A stretch of 39,857 nucleotides of DNA from an uncultured Micrococcales bacterium. Lineage in GTDB: Bacteria; Actinomycetota; Actinomycetes; Actinomycetales; Microbacteriaceae. The stretch is from the NCBI GenBank assembly GCA_937919125.1, contig CALFOB010000146.1, positions 1-39,857 on the forward strand. Direction: 5' to 3'. Shown here piece by piece: positions 1-8,571 of this stretch (the stretch's first letter is position 1; each line of letters opens with the position of its first letter). A program made the position numbers and the translations under genes. The notes below the pieces were generated by a model. That model was not told the DNA's origin and ran no database searches. It saw only the letters and a list, made by a program, of their open reading frames with translations.

Positions 1-1001
1 CAGTCAAATCTTTAAGCACCGTTCAAAGAGTTGCGCTTGTGCTAGGTAGCCTGAAGCCCGAACCAAAGTGGGAGCCAGTGCAAGCAGCGAAACCAGTAAC
101 AATCACGGCACCTAAACCACACAAGCAACCCAAAACCAAACACAAGGTACACGTTGCTTTACCTGACCCGCAAATTGGGTACCGTTTCATCGACAACAAG
201 TGGAGCGAGTTCCACGATGAACAAGCAATGGATGTTGCTTTACAGATCGTCTCCTACCTTGCAGACAACGACCGCGTAGACAGCGTTATCAACCTTGGCG
301 ACTATCTAGACTTACCAACCTTCGGCAGATTTGAACAAGAAGCAGCCTTCGCAGGCACTACGCAAAACGCTTTCAACCGTGGACACTTGTTCCTTCAACA
401 GCAGCGAGCTGCAGCAGGCCCAGACGCACACATTGTCCTCATCGAAGGCAACCACGACCGCAGGCTTGAAAAGTTTATTCAAACCAACGCTGCAGCAGCA
501 TGGGGGTTGAAGCGTGCAAACGCAGACGAGCTGCCAGTAATGAGCATCCCTTACCTGCTTCGCCTAGATGAAATTGGAGTTGAATATATCGATGCGTATC
601 CGGCAGGTGCTTATTGGCTCACGTCAAACCTACGCGCAGTACACGGTAACAAAGCAAGATCAAACGGATCAACCGCTTCTGCTTACACCAATGCGGATCC
701 CCACATCTCAACCATCTTCGGACACGCTCACAGACTTGAGCTCCAATCAAAAACAGTCTTCAACCGTGACGGACACATCAGGTCTATCGCCGTCTCTCCG
801 GGTTGCCTATGCCGCGTCGATGGCGCAGTTCCTAGCGTTAACGGAAGTACGAAAATTGATGGAACATCTGCACGCTATCACGAAAACTGGCAGAACGGAA
901 TCTGCGTAGTCACCATCGAAGATGAGCAGCCGTTCTATGAGCTAGTGCAAATCGATTCTGGTGTCGCTTGGTTTAGAGGGAAGAAGTTTACCGCGAAGTA
1001 A
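1..1001 (+). CDS. Calcineurin-like metallophosphoesterase (3' part; gene begins at 39848 across the circular join)
   Basis: The frame is open to base 1. Read through the circle it starts at ATG 39848, giving 336 aa that begin MTQTVKSLSTVQRVALVLG. The calcineurin-type metal-binding motifs are present in order in the full protein: D-P-Q around residue 59, GD at about 103, GNHD at about 153, a lone His at about 218, and GHAH at about 244. The family hydrolyses phosphomono- or diesters with two metal ions; the substrate here is unknown. The gene follows the fibre genes with an ATGA overlap and is the last gene of that rightward operon, converging on the HNH gene with a 14-bp overlap. A GTG at 39 could serve as a start in a linear reading, but it has no convincing SD. 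A role in phage DNA processing or signalling is possible and not shown. Confidence 0.85.
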   Translation, partial: VKSLSTVQRVALVLGSLKPEPKWEPVQAAKPVTITAPKPHKQPKTKHKVHVALPDPQIGYRFIDNKWSEFHDEQAMDVALQIVSYLADNDRVDSVINLGDYLDLPTFGRFEQEAAFAGTTQNAFNRGHLFLQQQRAAAGPDAHIVLIEGNHDRRLEKFIQTNAAAAWGLKRANADELPVMSIPYLLRLDEIGVEYIDAYPAGAYWLTSNLRAVHGNKARSNGSTASAYTNADPHISTIFGHAHRLELQSKTVFNRDGHIRSIAVSPGCLCRVDGAVPSVNGSTKIDGTSARYHENWQNGICVVTIEDEQPFYELVQIDSGVAWFRGKKFTAK

Positions 1002-1614
1002 GTCTTTTACTTTCCGCTTCCAAAACTTCTTGAGTTGTCGCCTTTGTTTTGGCGTCATGTAGCCACCAGTCCACACCTAATTCTCCTTCTGGAATAAACG
1101 GCTTAGTGTGCTCAGGGCGCTCGCCGTAAGCTGGATCGTTTTGCGCATGCCAAGTGTTGTGGCAATGATCGCAAATGCGATGAAGGTTAGCTGGAGCATT
1201 GTTCATTGTATTTTTATCTGGACCATGATGCCTGTCCGATGCAGGTCTACCAATACATCCGACAATTGGCTTAACGCCACCGCCAGCTTTTGCGAGTCCC
1301 GCCCATTCGCACTGCATTCCAGCAGATATGGGATACATTTCTTTTGCGCGCTTGCGTCCGGTAGAGATAGGATCCGTGTACTCACTAAGGCTCTTATTGC
1401 CTGAGTACCCGTCGTTGATATATCCATTGTCAATCTCTCCGGTATCAAAGCCTGCTTCGACGGCATCTTCAGCAAGCACATTGCCTGCCATGTCAAACTT
1501 TATTTCGCCACCGCAACAACACTCTTGTTCAATGACGTCAAGCCAGACTGATTCACACTCGTTGTGAAATCCTGCCCTGCAACCAAAGCAAGGGTTATCT
1601 CTTCCAGTACTCAT
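988..1614 (-). CDS. HNH endonuclease with N-terminal zinc motif
   Basis: This is a 208-aa protein. The start is ATG 1614 (MSTGRDNPCFGC), because AAGGA lies 5 nt upstream; the frame stays open further upstream but without an SD. The N-terminus carries clustered cysteines (CFGC, then CCCGG), consistent with a zinc ribbon. The C-terminal half has an HNH-type core: a Cys in CEW, the pair DRHH, an Asn-rich stretch (NNAPANL) and CDHCHNTWH, i.e. His and paired Cys residues that place the catalytic metal and the structural zinc. HNH proteins nick or cut DNA and act either as homing enzymes or in packaging. It overlaps the 3' end of the primase-helicase gene by 20 bp, so it is translationally linked to replication genes. 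Whether it is a homing element or a working replication nuclease cannot be told. Confidence 0.8.
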   Translation of the reverse strand: MSTGRDNPCFGCRAGFHNECESVWLDVIEQECCCGGEIKFDMAGNVLAEDAVEAGFDTGEIDNGYINDGYSGNKSLSEYTDPISTGRKRAKEMYPISAGMQCEWAGLAKAGGGVKPIVGCIGRPASDRHHGPDKNTMNNAPANLHRICDHCHNTWHAQNDPAYGERPEHTKPFIPEGELGVDWWLHDAKTKATTQEVLEAESKRLTSR

Positions 1615-4105
1615 CTTTTTCCTTGTCATCAATGTAACCGAGGATGTCATCAACACTTGACTTGTTGTTGGTGCTGTCGATCTTTAGCAACTCCACACCA
1701 ATAAACATGCGGTAGCCTGCAGTTTCTGACTCTTGCACGCCTAGACGACCCTTAACTTCACGGCCAAGAGCGTTCTGCGTGATTGGCTTCTCACCATTCT
1801 CGTTACACCAGTCACGGTAAGCGTTATACAAAGAAACCTTAGTGACCACAGCAGTGTCAGCAAGAAGAGTTTTCTCGTCCAAGAACTTGGCAATGTGGTC
1901 TTCTTCATGACGGTAAGACTGGGTTGCCATCTTGACAGACTCAGGCTCGTTGAAGCCTTGAGTGCTAACACGCACAGCACCCTCAATCATCCACTGCAAA
2001 ATACCTGCGCCCTCTTCGGCTACAAGTTTTCCACTCAAACCTTCTTTGCGTTTTTCAACTGGGATAGTTTTCTTGAAATCGATTTTTCGAAGCCTACGCC
2101 AGAACCCATCACCACCAGATTTAACTTCAGGAAGATGGTTAACTGCCATAAAGAGAGTGTGCGTGGGTTTGAAATCGAAAAAGTTTTGCCCCATAAAGCG
2201 AGCACTAAGAGTATCGCCACCTGTAAGCATCTTGACGCGAGATTCGTTGAACTTACCGTCAGGACGCGTCTCTGATGCCACTGCAAGTCGAACTCCGCGA
2301 AGGCGTGCGATGTCCGCTGGATGAGCATTCCCAGTAGTGTCCAACAAGAAATTTTCTGGCATTGTGGCTGCGTAGTCATTTAGAATCCCTGCGATAACGT
2401 CGATGATCGTTGATTTACCGTTGGCTCCAGTTCCCACAAAGACGGGTAGGACGTGGAAGCGTGAGTCCCCAAATAGTGACGCACCAAACAGTTCTTGCAC
2501 ATACATAATTCGGTCCGGGTCTTCAATAGTTTCTTTGAGAAACGCGTCCCATAAAGGAGTAGCCATTGCTCGCGGGGTGACGGCGGTTTGCCGTGTGTTG
2601 AGGTCCACACCCTTGACAGCAGGTCTAATTTCGCCAGTGAGTAGGTTGACAATTCCGTCAGGTGTGCAGATGTTATTTGCCTCTGCGTCCAACTCGATCG
2701 CGGAGATAAGAATTTCTGGGCTAGTTGCGCTAATAGCAATCGCATTAGTTAGTCGGTCCTTGTTCTTTGACGACTCAATCCAACGCTTACCTTCTTTACC
2801 CATCTCAAGGGTGATAGCAGGCTGGAGGGCATCAATAGCGGTCTGAATGATTGATTTGTCTTTATCTGCGACGTAACGTGAACCGTCCCAGTAATGCCAT
2901 CCAACATCGGTAACATGGCGGTACTGGCCTTGCATCCAATAGTTGAGACGGAAAGAGTTTGAAGCATCGTTGAAGCCTAAAACGTTTACTGAGTTCTGGT
3001 AAACCTCACGAAGGTTCGCCCTCCCATCCTCCTCAGAAGGCTGCATGAGAGGCTCAGAGCCGTCAGTGACAAGGTTGTTGTGCTGGTGACGTCTGACCTC
3101 TTCCTTGAGCTTCTCAGGGGTCATCGCTTCAACACGTGCAATAGCCCAACGAGAAGCCGATTCGACTTCACCCTTGTTCATTTCACGAGCAGGCGCAACC
3201 TTCAAAAAGTCACGGAACTGGTTATCCAAGGTGCGTACAAGTTCGTGCGCTGAATGCTCAGTCAAGCAACCGTTACGGTGTGCAGCATTGATCTTGATGA
3301 GTTGCTGAACTAACCAACCGTGGCGAGACTTTGGTGCACCATTAGTTGGCGCTACAGACGAGAAGAGGTACGAGACCCAGTGGCAGTCGTGCTCTGCATA
3401 CTCCCAAGAATTTGCTCCACTGACTCGCTCGAAAGCGTCTGGTGCGGTATGGACAGATGTGAACCCATGGGTGATGAGTATGTCATCGAGCTCGTCGAGG
3501 CTGAGTGGTCGCCAAGCACTGGGAAACGAAACGCTCGTGGCAACCGGGTTATCCGCATCTTTGAAATTAATTGAACCGGGTGCGCGGAAGATACGTGGTA
3601 AATCGAATACAGAGTCGACTTCCCCGTCTTGCGAAGCAGCAACCCAGCGAACGAATTGGCCCCAACGAGCCAAAACGCCCGACGCTTGCTCTTGTGTGTA
3701 GTCTTCTGCAGGGTCAATCGCCCAATACGGCTGCAAACCATGACCTGAATGCACGACCGCCGTAGGTTCAACACCAATGAGATCTGACAGCAAGTCGACC
3801 AGTCCTGATGCGTTTTCTGGGCTTTGAACCCCAGTTTCTTTAAAGTCAATGTCAGCCCATACGGCAGACAAACGACTAATGTCGTCTGCTTTGGCGCGGC
3901 CCGATGCGTTACTTGGATTGATTTCATACCAAACATTTGCTTTCATGTCAGTCAACGCTTCAACAATAGTGTCAGCGAATTGAAGTTTAGTTTGCTTCAC
4001 ACGGAAGCCTTGGGTAGCAGACTGGTAGCAGACAGTAACGTTCTGGTCTTGCTCGTAACCGAGTCGCTCTAGAAGTTCTTGAAAAGGCTTGGTCATGGCC
4101 GTCAT
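1595..4105 (-). CDS. Primase-helicase (RepB/AEP-like primase fused to D5/SF3 helicase)
   Basis: An 836-aa replication protein. The N-terminal third has archaeo-eukaryotic-type primase features: WADIDF at 83-88 (candidate metal-binding Asp pair), SGHGLQPYW at 120-128 and RAPGSINFK at 174-182. The C-terminal third is an SF3/D5 helicase: Walker A GTGANGKST at 558-566, a Walker B-like strand ending SET near 611-613, a sensor Asn in AVNHLPE near 656, and an arginine finger segment FWRRLR at 668-673. The start at 4105 has AAAGGA 7 nt upstream. Proteins of this design prime and unwind DNA in phages and plasmids. As no DNA polymerase gene is visible, the host polymerase is probably used. It lies downstream of the SSB-like gene, separated by a strong hairpin. 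Confidence 0.9.
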   Translation of the reverse strand: MTAMTKPFQELLERLGYEQDQNVTVCYQSATQGFRVKQTKLQFADTIVEALTDMKANVWYEINPSNASGRAKADDISRLSAVWADIDFKETGVQSPENASGLVDLLSDLIGVEPTAVVHSGHGLQPYWAIDPAEDYTQEQASGVLARWGQFVRWVAASQDGEVDSVFDLPRIFRAPGSINFKDADNPVATSVSFPSAWRPLSLDELDDILITHGFTSVHTAPDAFERVSGANSWEYAEHDCHWVSYLFSSVAPTNGAPKSRHGWLVQQLIKINAAHRNGCLTEHSAHELVRTLDNQFRDFLKVAPAREMNKGEVESASRWAIARVEAMTPEKLKEEVRRHQHNNLVTDGSEPLMQPSEEDGRANLREVYQNSVNVLGFNDASNSFRLNYWMQGQYRHVTDVGWHYWDGSRYVADKDKSIIQTAIDALQPAITLEMGKEGKRWIESSKNKDRLTNAIAISATSPEILISAIELDAEANNICTPDGIVNLLTGEIRPAVKGVDLNTRQTAVTPRAMATPLWDAFLKETIEDPDRIMYVQELFGASLFGDSRFHVLPVFVGTGANGKSTIIDVIAGILNDYAATMPENFLLDTTGNAHPADIARLRGVRLAVASETRPDGKFNESRVKMLTGGDTLSARFMGQNFFDFKPTHTLFMAVNHLPEVKSGGDGFWRRLRKIDFKKTIPVEKRKEGLSGKLVAEEGAGILQWMIEGAVRVSTQGFNEPESVKMATQSYRHEEDHIAKFLDEKTLLADTAVVTKVSLYNAYRDWCNENGEKPITQNALGREVKGRLGVQESETAGYRMFIGVELLKIDSTNNKSSVDDILGYIDDKEKDEYWKR

Positions 4106-4130
4106 TGGTAAATCCTTTCGAGGTTGGGAA

Positions 4131-4162
4131 GGGGGTGCAGGGAAGGGAATACCTGCACCCCC
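4131..4162 (-). terminator. Perfect 11-bp hairpin between SSB-like and primase genes
   Basis: GGGGGTGCAGG at 4131-4141 pairs perfectly with CCTGCACCCCC at 4152-4162 around a 10-nt loop. On the leftward transcript it lies just after the SSB-like gene and just before the primase ribosome site. The bases after the stem (TTCCCAACC) are a poor U-tract, so partial termination or an mRNA-stabilising or processing hairpin fits better than a full terminator. It would lower primase output relative to the SSB-like protein. Confidence 0.6.
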
Positions 4163-4174
4163 ATCAAAGGGAGC

Positions 4175-4792
4175 TTAGAAGGTTTCTAGAGCTGAGATAA
4201 CGGCGTACTTGTTAACGCCCATAGTCTCAGCAATTTCGCCATCATCGAGACCCGCAGCTGAAAGCTTCTGGATCTTTGCGATTTGCTCTGCTGATAGTTT
4301 ATCAGATACCTCTTCAGCGCCGGTGCCCAATACTGCGTCAACAGCCTTAGACGAACCAGTGCCAGCCTCCAACTTAACCGCATACAACTTGGTTGCGTTG
4401 AAACGCTTGTTAGCGTTCGGCTTCTCACCTGAGAAGGTGATGGTGATTACCTGACCTACAGCAACAGGCTTACCGAACTCTTTAACGGCAGCCTTCATAG
4501 CGGTTAGCTTTGCGCCAACAAGGTAAAGCTTGCGGGTGCCGTCATCTTCAGGGTTGGTTGGGTCAGTGTACTCAGTGTCCAAGGTTAGAACAACCTGCAG
4601 CTGAGGCTTGCCGTCGTCCCAGAACTTTGGCTCATTGGTGTCAAAGTCACGAACCTGAGCAGTCTCAAGAGCAGTGATGGTACCAGTGAACGAGTCACCA
4701 ATCTTTGAGTCCTTGAACGAGATTGATGGAACTGAAACGGTGGTGAATAGTGAGTTTGGATCTGGAAGGTTTACTTCTTGAATGTTTACCAT
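4175..4792 (-). CDS. Putative single-stranded DNA-binding-like protein with C-terminal HTH-like tail
   Basis: A 205-aa protein. Residues about 20-150 are beta-rich, with alternating hydrophobic and charged segments (KIGDSFTGTITALE, LQVVLTLDTEY, VGQVITITFSGEKP), as in phage OB-fold single-stranded DNA-binding proteins. The last 45 residues (KLSAEQIAKIQKLSAAGLDD then GEIAETMGVNKYAVISAL) resemble a helix-turn-helix. It sits between the RecB-like nuclease and the primase-helicase, where an SSB or a recombination mediator is common. The call rests on context and a general OB-like pattern, not on a diagnostic motif. A dsDNA-binding regulator is an alternative because of the tail. Confidence 0.5.
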   Translation of the reverse strand: MVNIQEVNLPDPNSLFTTVSVPSISFKDSKIGDSFTGTITALETAQVRDFDTNEPKFWDDGKPQLQVVLTLDTEYTDPTNPEDDGTRKLYLVGAKLTAMKAAVKEFGKPVAVGQVITITFSGEKPNANKRFNATKLYAVKLEAGTGSSKAVDAVLGTGAEEVSDKLSAEQIAKIQKLSAAGLDDGEIAETMGVNKYAVISALETF

Positions 4793-4824
4793 TTTATTTT
4801 TGCTTTCTATGTTTTTTATTTGTT

Positions 4825-5574
4825 TTATCTTTGGATGAACGACTCAAGGTCGTCCTGCTCATTCGCTTCATACTTTTTACAGTCGAAACAAAATGATGCT
4901 TTTGGTTGCTTCTCAATGACCTTATCCCAGCCAACAATTTCTGCAGCATCGATAAGAACTTCAAGAGCAGCGAGTGCCTCCATTGCCACTCGTTCGTCAT
5001 AACGTAGCATAACAACCTGCGCTTCTGACAAATCTTTGTCGCGTGGCAAAAAAGTCAACGACACATGTGTGACGTCATAACCTTTCTTGACCCAGCCCAA
5101 ACCATACAACATGGCCTGTACGCGATACTGGTCTTTAATCTTGCCTTTAGCAGCTTCACTAAGAGCTCTCGTGCCAACAACTTTCCAGTCGTTGACAACA
5201 CCCGCCTTAGCATACATGTCGCAAGAACCACCAAGTTCTAAACCTTTGTAAGAGTGTACGTGTAGACGGTTTTCTAGAAGATAGTCGTCAGACCATTCAC
5301 GCCCGGCAAAGCCATCCTCTAACGCTTGGTGTACTGCGGTGCCAACAAACGGAAACCAACCACCTGAAACATCTTTAGGTTTTTCAGCAAGCTTACGGGC
5401 AACACACTTGCGACAATCTGAACCAACCTCGCTAATACCAATGATCTTCTGGTGCGAACGTTCAGTAATGTACAACTCTTGAATGCGACGCAACCAAGTG
5501 TGGGCAGTGTCGTAAGCCTTCCGGTCTGCCTCAGTGTAATCACTAGGCTTAGCTTCTAAAATCTGTACAGGCAT
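4825..5574 (-). CDS. RecB/Cas4-like PD-(D/E)XK nuclease with four cysteines
   Basis: A 249-aa protein with the layout of small RecB/Cas4-family nucleases. GTAVH at about 78-82 supplies the motif-I His, Asp119 lies in GGSCDMY, and D129-W-K131 in NDWKVVG is the D-x-K active-site strand. QYRVQAMLYGLG, about 20 residues later, matches the QxxxY helix of the family. Cys54/Cys57 near the N-terminus and Cys229/Cys232 near the C-terminus flank the core, as the iron-sulfur cysteines do in Cas4 and AddB. The spacing here is 2+2 rather than the usual Cas4 1+3. Such enzymes resect or degrade DNA ends in phage recombination and replication. It is the gene upstream of the SSB-like protein. Confidence 0.8.
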   Translation of the reverse strand: MPVQILEAKPSDYTEADRKAYDTAHTWLRRIQELYITERSHQKIIGISEVGSDCRKCVARKLAEKPKDVSGGWFPFVGTAVHQALEDGFAGREWSDDYLLENRLHVHSYKGLELGGSCDMYAKAGVVNDWKVVGTRALSEAAKGKIKDQYRVQAMLYGLGWVKKGYDVTHVSLTFLPRDKDLSEAQVVMLRYDERVAMEALAALEVLIDAAEIVGWDKVIEKQPKASFCFDCKKYEANEQDDLESFIQR

Positions 5575-5615
5575 CTCTTGTCTCTTTCAGTTGGGTGTTC
5601 AGTCTATACCTAAGG

Positions 5616-6305
5616 TCAGACATTATGCAGAACAAATGTTTGAACAGGGTGCAAGTTGTTATAAACAACGTTCACACCGTCACCTTTAGGGTTCCAATCG
5701 TAGCGAAGACGCATCGGCACAAACCCTTTACGTGACAGAATCTTATCCAACATGTCCACAATGACAATCAAGTCATCCGACTCGACAGCAGTCACTTCAT
5801 GGCCGAACTTGATGAAACTAATCTTCTTAGAAATCTTCAACGGTTCAACAATGATCCGAGGGTCACGAGGCTCCTCAGGGTGAACCGTCAACAACTCTTC
5901 ACGAAGCCTCTTAGCTTCCTCCAACATCGCCTGCTTGTCATACTGACCCAAAGCCAACTTATGCTTCATACACAAGAAACTCGTTGGCACCGCGTTGCTA
6001 TTGCAACCTTCTTCACGACAAGGGATAGTTTTCTTCAAAATCAAAGCACGCTGCTCATAATAATGTTTGCGACACAGGTTCTTTGCCGTCGTACGATCGT
6101 TGCAATCGTCACGCTTACAATACTTGCCAAGCTTCTCATAACGCACCGGAATCAACCCTTGCGCTTCTTTACGCCTGTCACGCATCATGCGCTCATAATG
6201 CGAGTCACACAACATCTTTGCTTCAACAGGCTTACCACATTCAGGCTCGGTACAAATCATGCCCTTGGCCTTCATCTTGGTAGAAGGCTTACGCTTACTT
6301 GGCAT
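5616..6305 (-). CDS. Protein with three tandem CCCH zinc-binding repeats
   Basis: A 229-aa protein. The first 120 residues contain three copies of one unit, C-x4-C-x(9-10)-C-x2-H: Cys18, 23, 33 and His36; Cys63, 68, 78 and His81; Cys96, 101, 112 and His115. Each ends in a Lys/Arg-rich helix, which suggests nucleic-acid binding. Residues 120-229 form a separate domain of unknown function (KKISFIKFGHEVTAVESDDLIVIVDMLDKIL). It lies in the replication operon between the nuclease and several other Cys-rich genes. A role as a DNA-binding regulator or a replication accessory is inferred; no specific family is recognised. Confidence 0.75.
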   Translation of the reverse strand: MPSKRKPSTKMKAKGMICTEPECGKPVEAKMLCDSHYERMMRDRRKEAQGLIPVRYEKLGKYCKRDDCNDRTTAKNLCRKHYYEQRALILKKTIPCREEGCNSNAVPTSFLCMKHKLALGQYDKQAMLEEAKRLREELLTVHPEEPRDPRIIVEPLKISKKISFIKFGHEVTAVESDDLIVIVDMLDKILSRKGFVPMRLRYDWNPKGDGVNVVYNNLHPVQTFVLHNV

Positions 6306-6507
6306 TGTTCTGTTCCTTGATAAGTTTGATAAGCCTCACAGCTTCAAAGCAAGTATGACAATGCTCTGAATCTAAAGGCTTGCAGTATTCCGTTTGACTC
6401 TCAGCGTCTTCTTGGAGCAACTTGATGATGCGCTCTTGCTCGGCTTGTTTGCCGTCATAGAACCCTGTCGTGTAACCCTTGTCAGGTTGGTCAGGTGTGT
6501 GACTCAC
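6295..6507 (-). CDS. Small conserved-looking hypothetical protein
   Basis: A 70-aa protein, overlapping the next gene by 11 bp and the previous one by 4 bp, as expected for translational coupling. The N-terminus (GYTTGFYDGKQAEQERIIKLL) is a typical start of small phage proteins that form a helical hairpin. Three Cys plus a His lie in YCKPLDSEHCHTCFEA and could bind zinc. No function is assigned. Confidence 0.6.
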   Translation of the reverse strand: MSHTPDQPDKGYTTGFYDGKQAEQERIIKLLQEDAESQTEYCKPLDSEHCHTCFEAVRLIKLIKEQNNAK

Positions 6508-6935
6508 TTGTTTCCCTCGATAAGCAAAAAGTGCCTAATAACATCAGCAATGAAGTCCTGAGATGGAAACTTATCCTCACGCTTGATAACCCACCAGATG
6601 TTGTGCATAATCTCATCATCGTAAGTGCGGTCAAGAATCATGTCATGCTCTACCGCTTTGCCGTAAGCAACAGCCTCATCCCAGAGTTCTTTAGGGGTTC
6701 TTGGAGCTTCTTCCATGTAGTAAGGGTTTGTTGCTACTGCTCCGCAATTGCAGGTTGCAGTTGCCAGTCCTTCGCTAAAGTCAAATCCGCAATGATGGCT
6801 TGGGCTTTTACGCCTATACGCTTCGGTGTCATTAGCAAGTATCTTGTAGCCTTTCTCTATCTCGCGACAACAACATCTATCTGGCACGCTATCCCATAAA
6901 CATTCGCCACAGCATTTTCCTTTATGTTTACTCAT
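6504..6935 (-). CDS. Cys-rich hypothetical protein (zinc-binding candidate)
   Basis: A 143-aa protein. The first 65 residues are unusually rich in Cys: CCGEC near the start, RCCCRE at about 21-25, then HHCGFDF and ATCNCGAV. The rest is helical, with a stretch (YDDEIMHNIWWVIKREDKFPSQDFIADVIRHFLL) that resembles small phage regulatory or accessory proteins. It starts at ATG 6935, overlapping the stop of the tiny upstream gene as ATGA, and ends in a 4-bp overlap with the 70-aa gene. Function unknown; metal binding is inferred from Cys density. Confidence 0.6.
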   Translation of the reverse strand: MSKHKGKCCGECLWDSVPDRCCCREIEKGYKILANDTEAYRRKSPSHHCGFDFSEGLATATCNCGAVATNPYYMEEAPRTPKELWDEAVAYGKAVEHDMILDRTYDDEIMHNIWWVIKREDKFPSQDFIADVIRHFLLIEGNK

Positions 6936-7051
6936 TTGTTTCCCTCTCTAAACGCTTCACAGGTTTCGCAGACTGTTGGTGCTACACAAAAACAATGCAA
7001 ACAATTTATGTCACGACAATCTGGGCAATGATAGTCAGGTAATTCGCTCAC
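6932..7051 (-). CDS. 39-aa Cys-rich mini-protein
   Basis: A short gene filling the gap between the SNF2 helicase and the 143-aa gene. It starts at GTG 7051, preceded by AAGGAG at a spacing of 5 nt, and overlaps the helicase stop as GTGA. It ends in an ATGA overlap with the next gene. The product has seven cysteines in 39 residues (CPDC, then CLHCFC, then CETC), a pattern expected for one or two zinc sites. Perfect coupling on both sides and a strong SD support it as a real gene. Function unknown. Confidence 0.75.
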   Translation of the reverse strand: MSELPDYHCPDCRDINCLHCFCVAPTVCETCEAFREGNK

Positions 7052-8571
7052 TTCTGCTCCTTCAACACACGAGCAATAATGTCCCGCCCAAACACAACAC
7101 CACGAGCACCATCAAGAAGCTTACGAGTCGTCTTATAACGCTTACCAACCTTCTCAGCAATCGCCTGATCAATAGTGTCCACAGCAATAAGATTCCAAAT
7201 CGTCACATGGTGCATGTTCGACGCACGATGCACACGATCCTCAATCTGCTCAATACGATCCGGGTCATACGGACTATCCAACATAATCAAGTCGTCGGCA
7301 GCATCCAAATTAATGCCAACACCCATAGAACCAGACAACAACACCACACGAAGATTGCCCTGTTGAAACTCACGCTGGATTTCAGCACGATGATTGTCAG
7401 GGGTAGAACCATCAAGCACACTAGAACCAATACCTGCAACATCCAACTCCTTCTGCAACCAATGCAACACCTTCGCAAACTGCGAAACAATAACAACCTT
7501 TGCCTTGTTATCAGCCATGTCATCCTGCTCCAAAAAGCCACGCTCCCGGAACCACCCCATCAACCAATCCAACTTAGCTGAGCTACCGCCAACAACAGGC
7601 ACCGGTGTCCCATCAACATCAGTCCAAGAACAAGCAGCAATCTGACGGGCACGCAAAGCAAACACCATCGCCTCACCCGAATCTCGCTCCTCCAACTTGG
7701 CATCATAAATCTTTTTCTCAGACACCATCTGCTGAATAAAATACTCAGAACGCTGCTCTTTACCCAACTCAATCTCAACATCCACATAACGCTTAGGTGG
7801 CAGCTGAGGCAACACTTCCTGCTTAGTTCTACGGATCATCCACTGTCGGTCGCGTTCCAACCATTCAGCCTCAGACTTCAAACCCATAGGCACCTTAATA
7901 GTCCTATTACGGGCAACCTGCATCTCAGACATCCAAAAGTTCTGTTCCATCCAAACAAACTTGCTCGACGGCACACGCTCAGGATGCAAAAACAACCAAG
8001 TGCCATAACGGTTATCTAACTTGCCACGATCAGGCGTACCAGACACGGCCACACGAATACACTCATTCGACATAGCAATCTTCGACAAACCCTTCCAAAA
8101 GTTAGTCAACTTACGCAAATCACGAATAGGCAACACCATGTGCGACTCATCAACAATCACCGCATCATAAACAAAACGGTTCAAATCCTTGACACGCAAA
8201 CCCTGCTTAGTCATGTCCACCGCATTATGGTTAGCCAACACAATGTTTGCCCGATCAGCAGACCACACACTCATAGCCTTAGCTTTCTGACTAGCTGTGC
8301 CCTTAGACACATCAACAAGGTTCACCAAGTCATAGCGAGGCTTCACAAAACGCTCAACAGTGTCCCGCCAAGTAGTCTGTGCGTTAATAATCGGAGTAAT
8401 GATCAGAATGTTGCTAGGACGCTCAAACAAACCATCAAGCTCCAAAGAACCCAACACTTCAAGGGTTTTACCTAAGCCCGGCTGGTCTGCCAGAAGGATC
8501 CGTCTCGACTCGGTTATCCTCCTAGCAGCCAACTGCTGATAGTCATACAAGACCTCATCAACCAGAGACAC
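7048..8571 (-). CDS. SNF2-type DEAD/DEAH helicase (SF2 ATPase)
   Basis: A 507-aa protein from GTG 8571 (VSLVDEVLYDYQQ), which has AAGGGG 7 nt upstream. An open frame continues to 8649 but reads poorly and overlaps a small zinc gene. Motifs in order: Q-motif-like LYDYQQLAARR; Walker A GLGKT near residues 32-36; motif Ia TPIINAQTTW; DESH near 140-143; motif III SGTPDRG; and the C-terminal helicase half with QFAKVLHWLQ, LSGSMGVGINLDAAD and DRIEQIEDRVHRAS. This is the SNF2/Swi2-like set found in many phage replication modules. It translocates on DNA; a role in replication restart, recombination or remodelling of bound proteins is likely. There is no extra nuclease domain. Confidence 0.9.
   Translation of the reverse strand: MSLVDEVLYDYQQLAARRITESRRILLADQPGLGKTLEVLGSLELDGLFERPSNILIITPIINAQTTWRDTVERFVKPRYDLVNLVDVSKGTASQKAKAMSVWSADRANIVLANHNAVDMTKQGLRVKDLNRFVYDAVIVDESHMVLPIRDLRKLTNFWKGLSKIAMSNECIRVAVSGTPDRGKLDNRYGTWLFLHPERVPSSKFVWMEQNFWMSEMQVARNRTIKVPMGLKSEAEWLERDRQWMIRRTKQEVLPQLPPKRYVDVEIELGKEQRSEYFIQQMVSEKKIYDAKLEERDSGEAMVFALRARQIAACSWTDVDGTPVPVVGGSSAKLDWLMGWFRERGFLEQDDMADNKAKVVIVSQFAKVLHWLQKELDVAGIGSSVLDGSTPDNHRAEIQREFQQGNLRVVLLSGSMGVGINLDAADDLIMLDSPYDPDRIEQIEDRVHRASNMHHVTIWNLIAVDTIDQAIAEKVGKRYKTTRKLLDGARGVVFGRDIIARVLKEQK

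Noticed and set aside
568..909. A second frame inside the metallophosphoesterase gene
   Set aside because: The metallophosphoesterase frame carries all motifs; the other frame has no recognisable features or SD.
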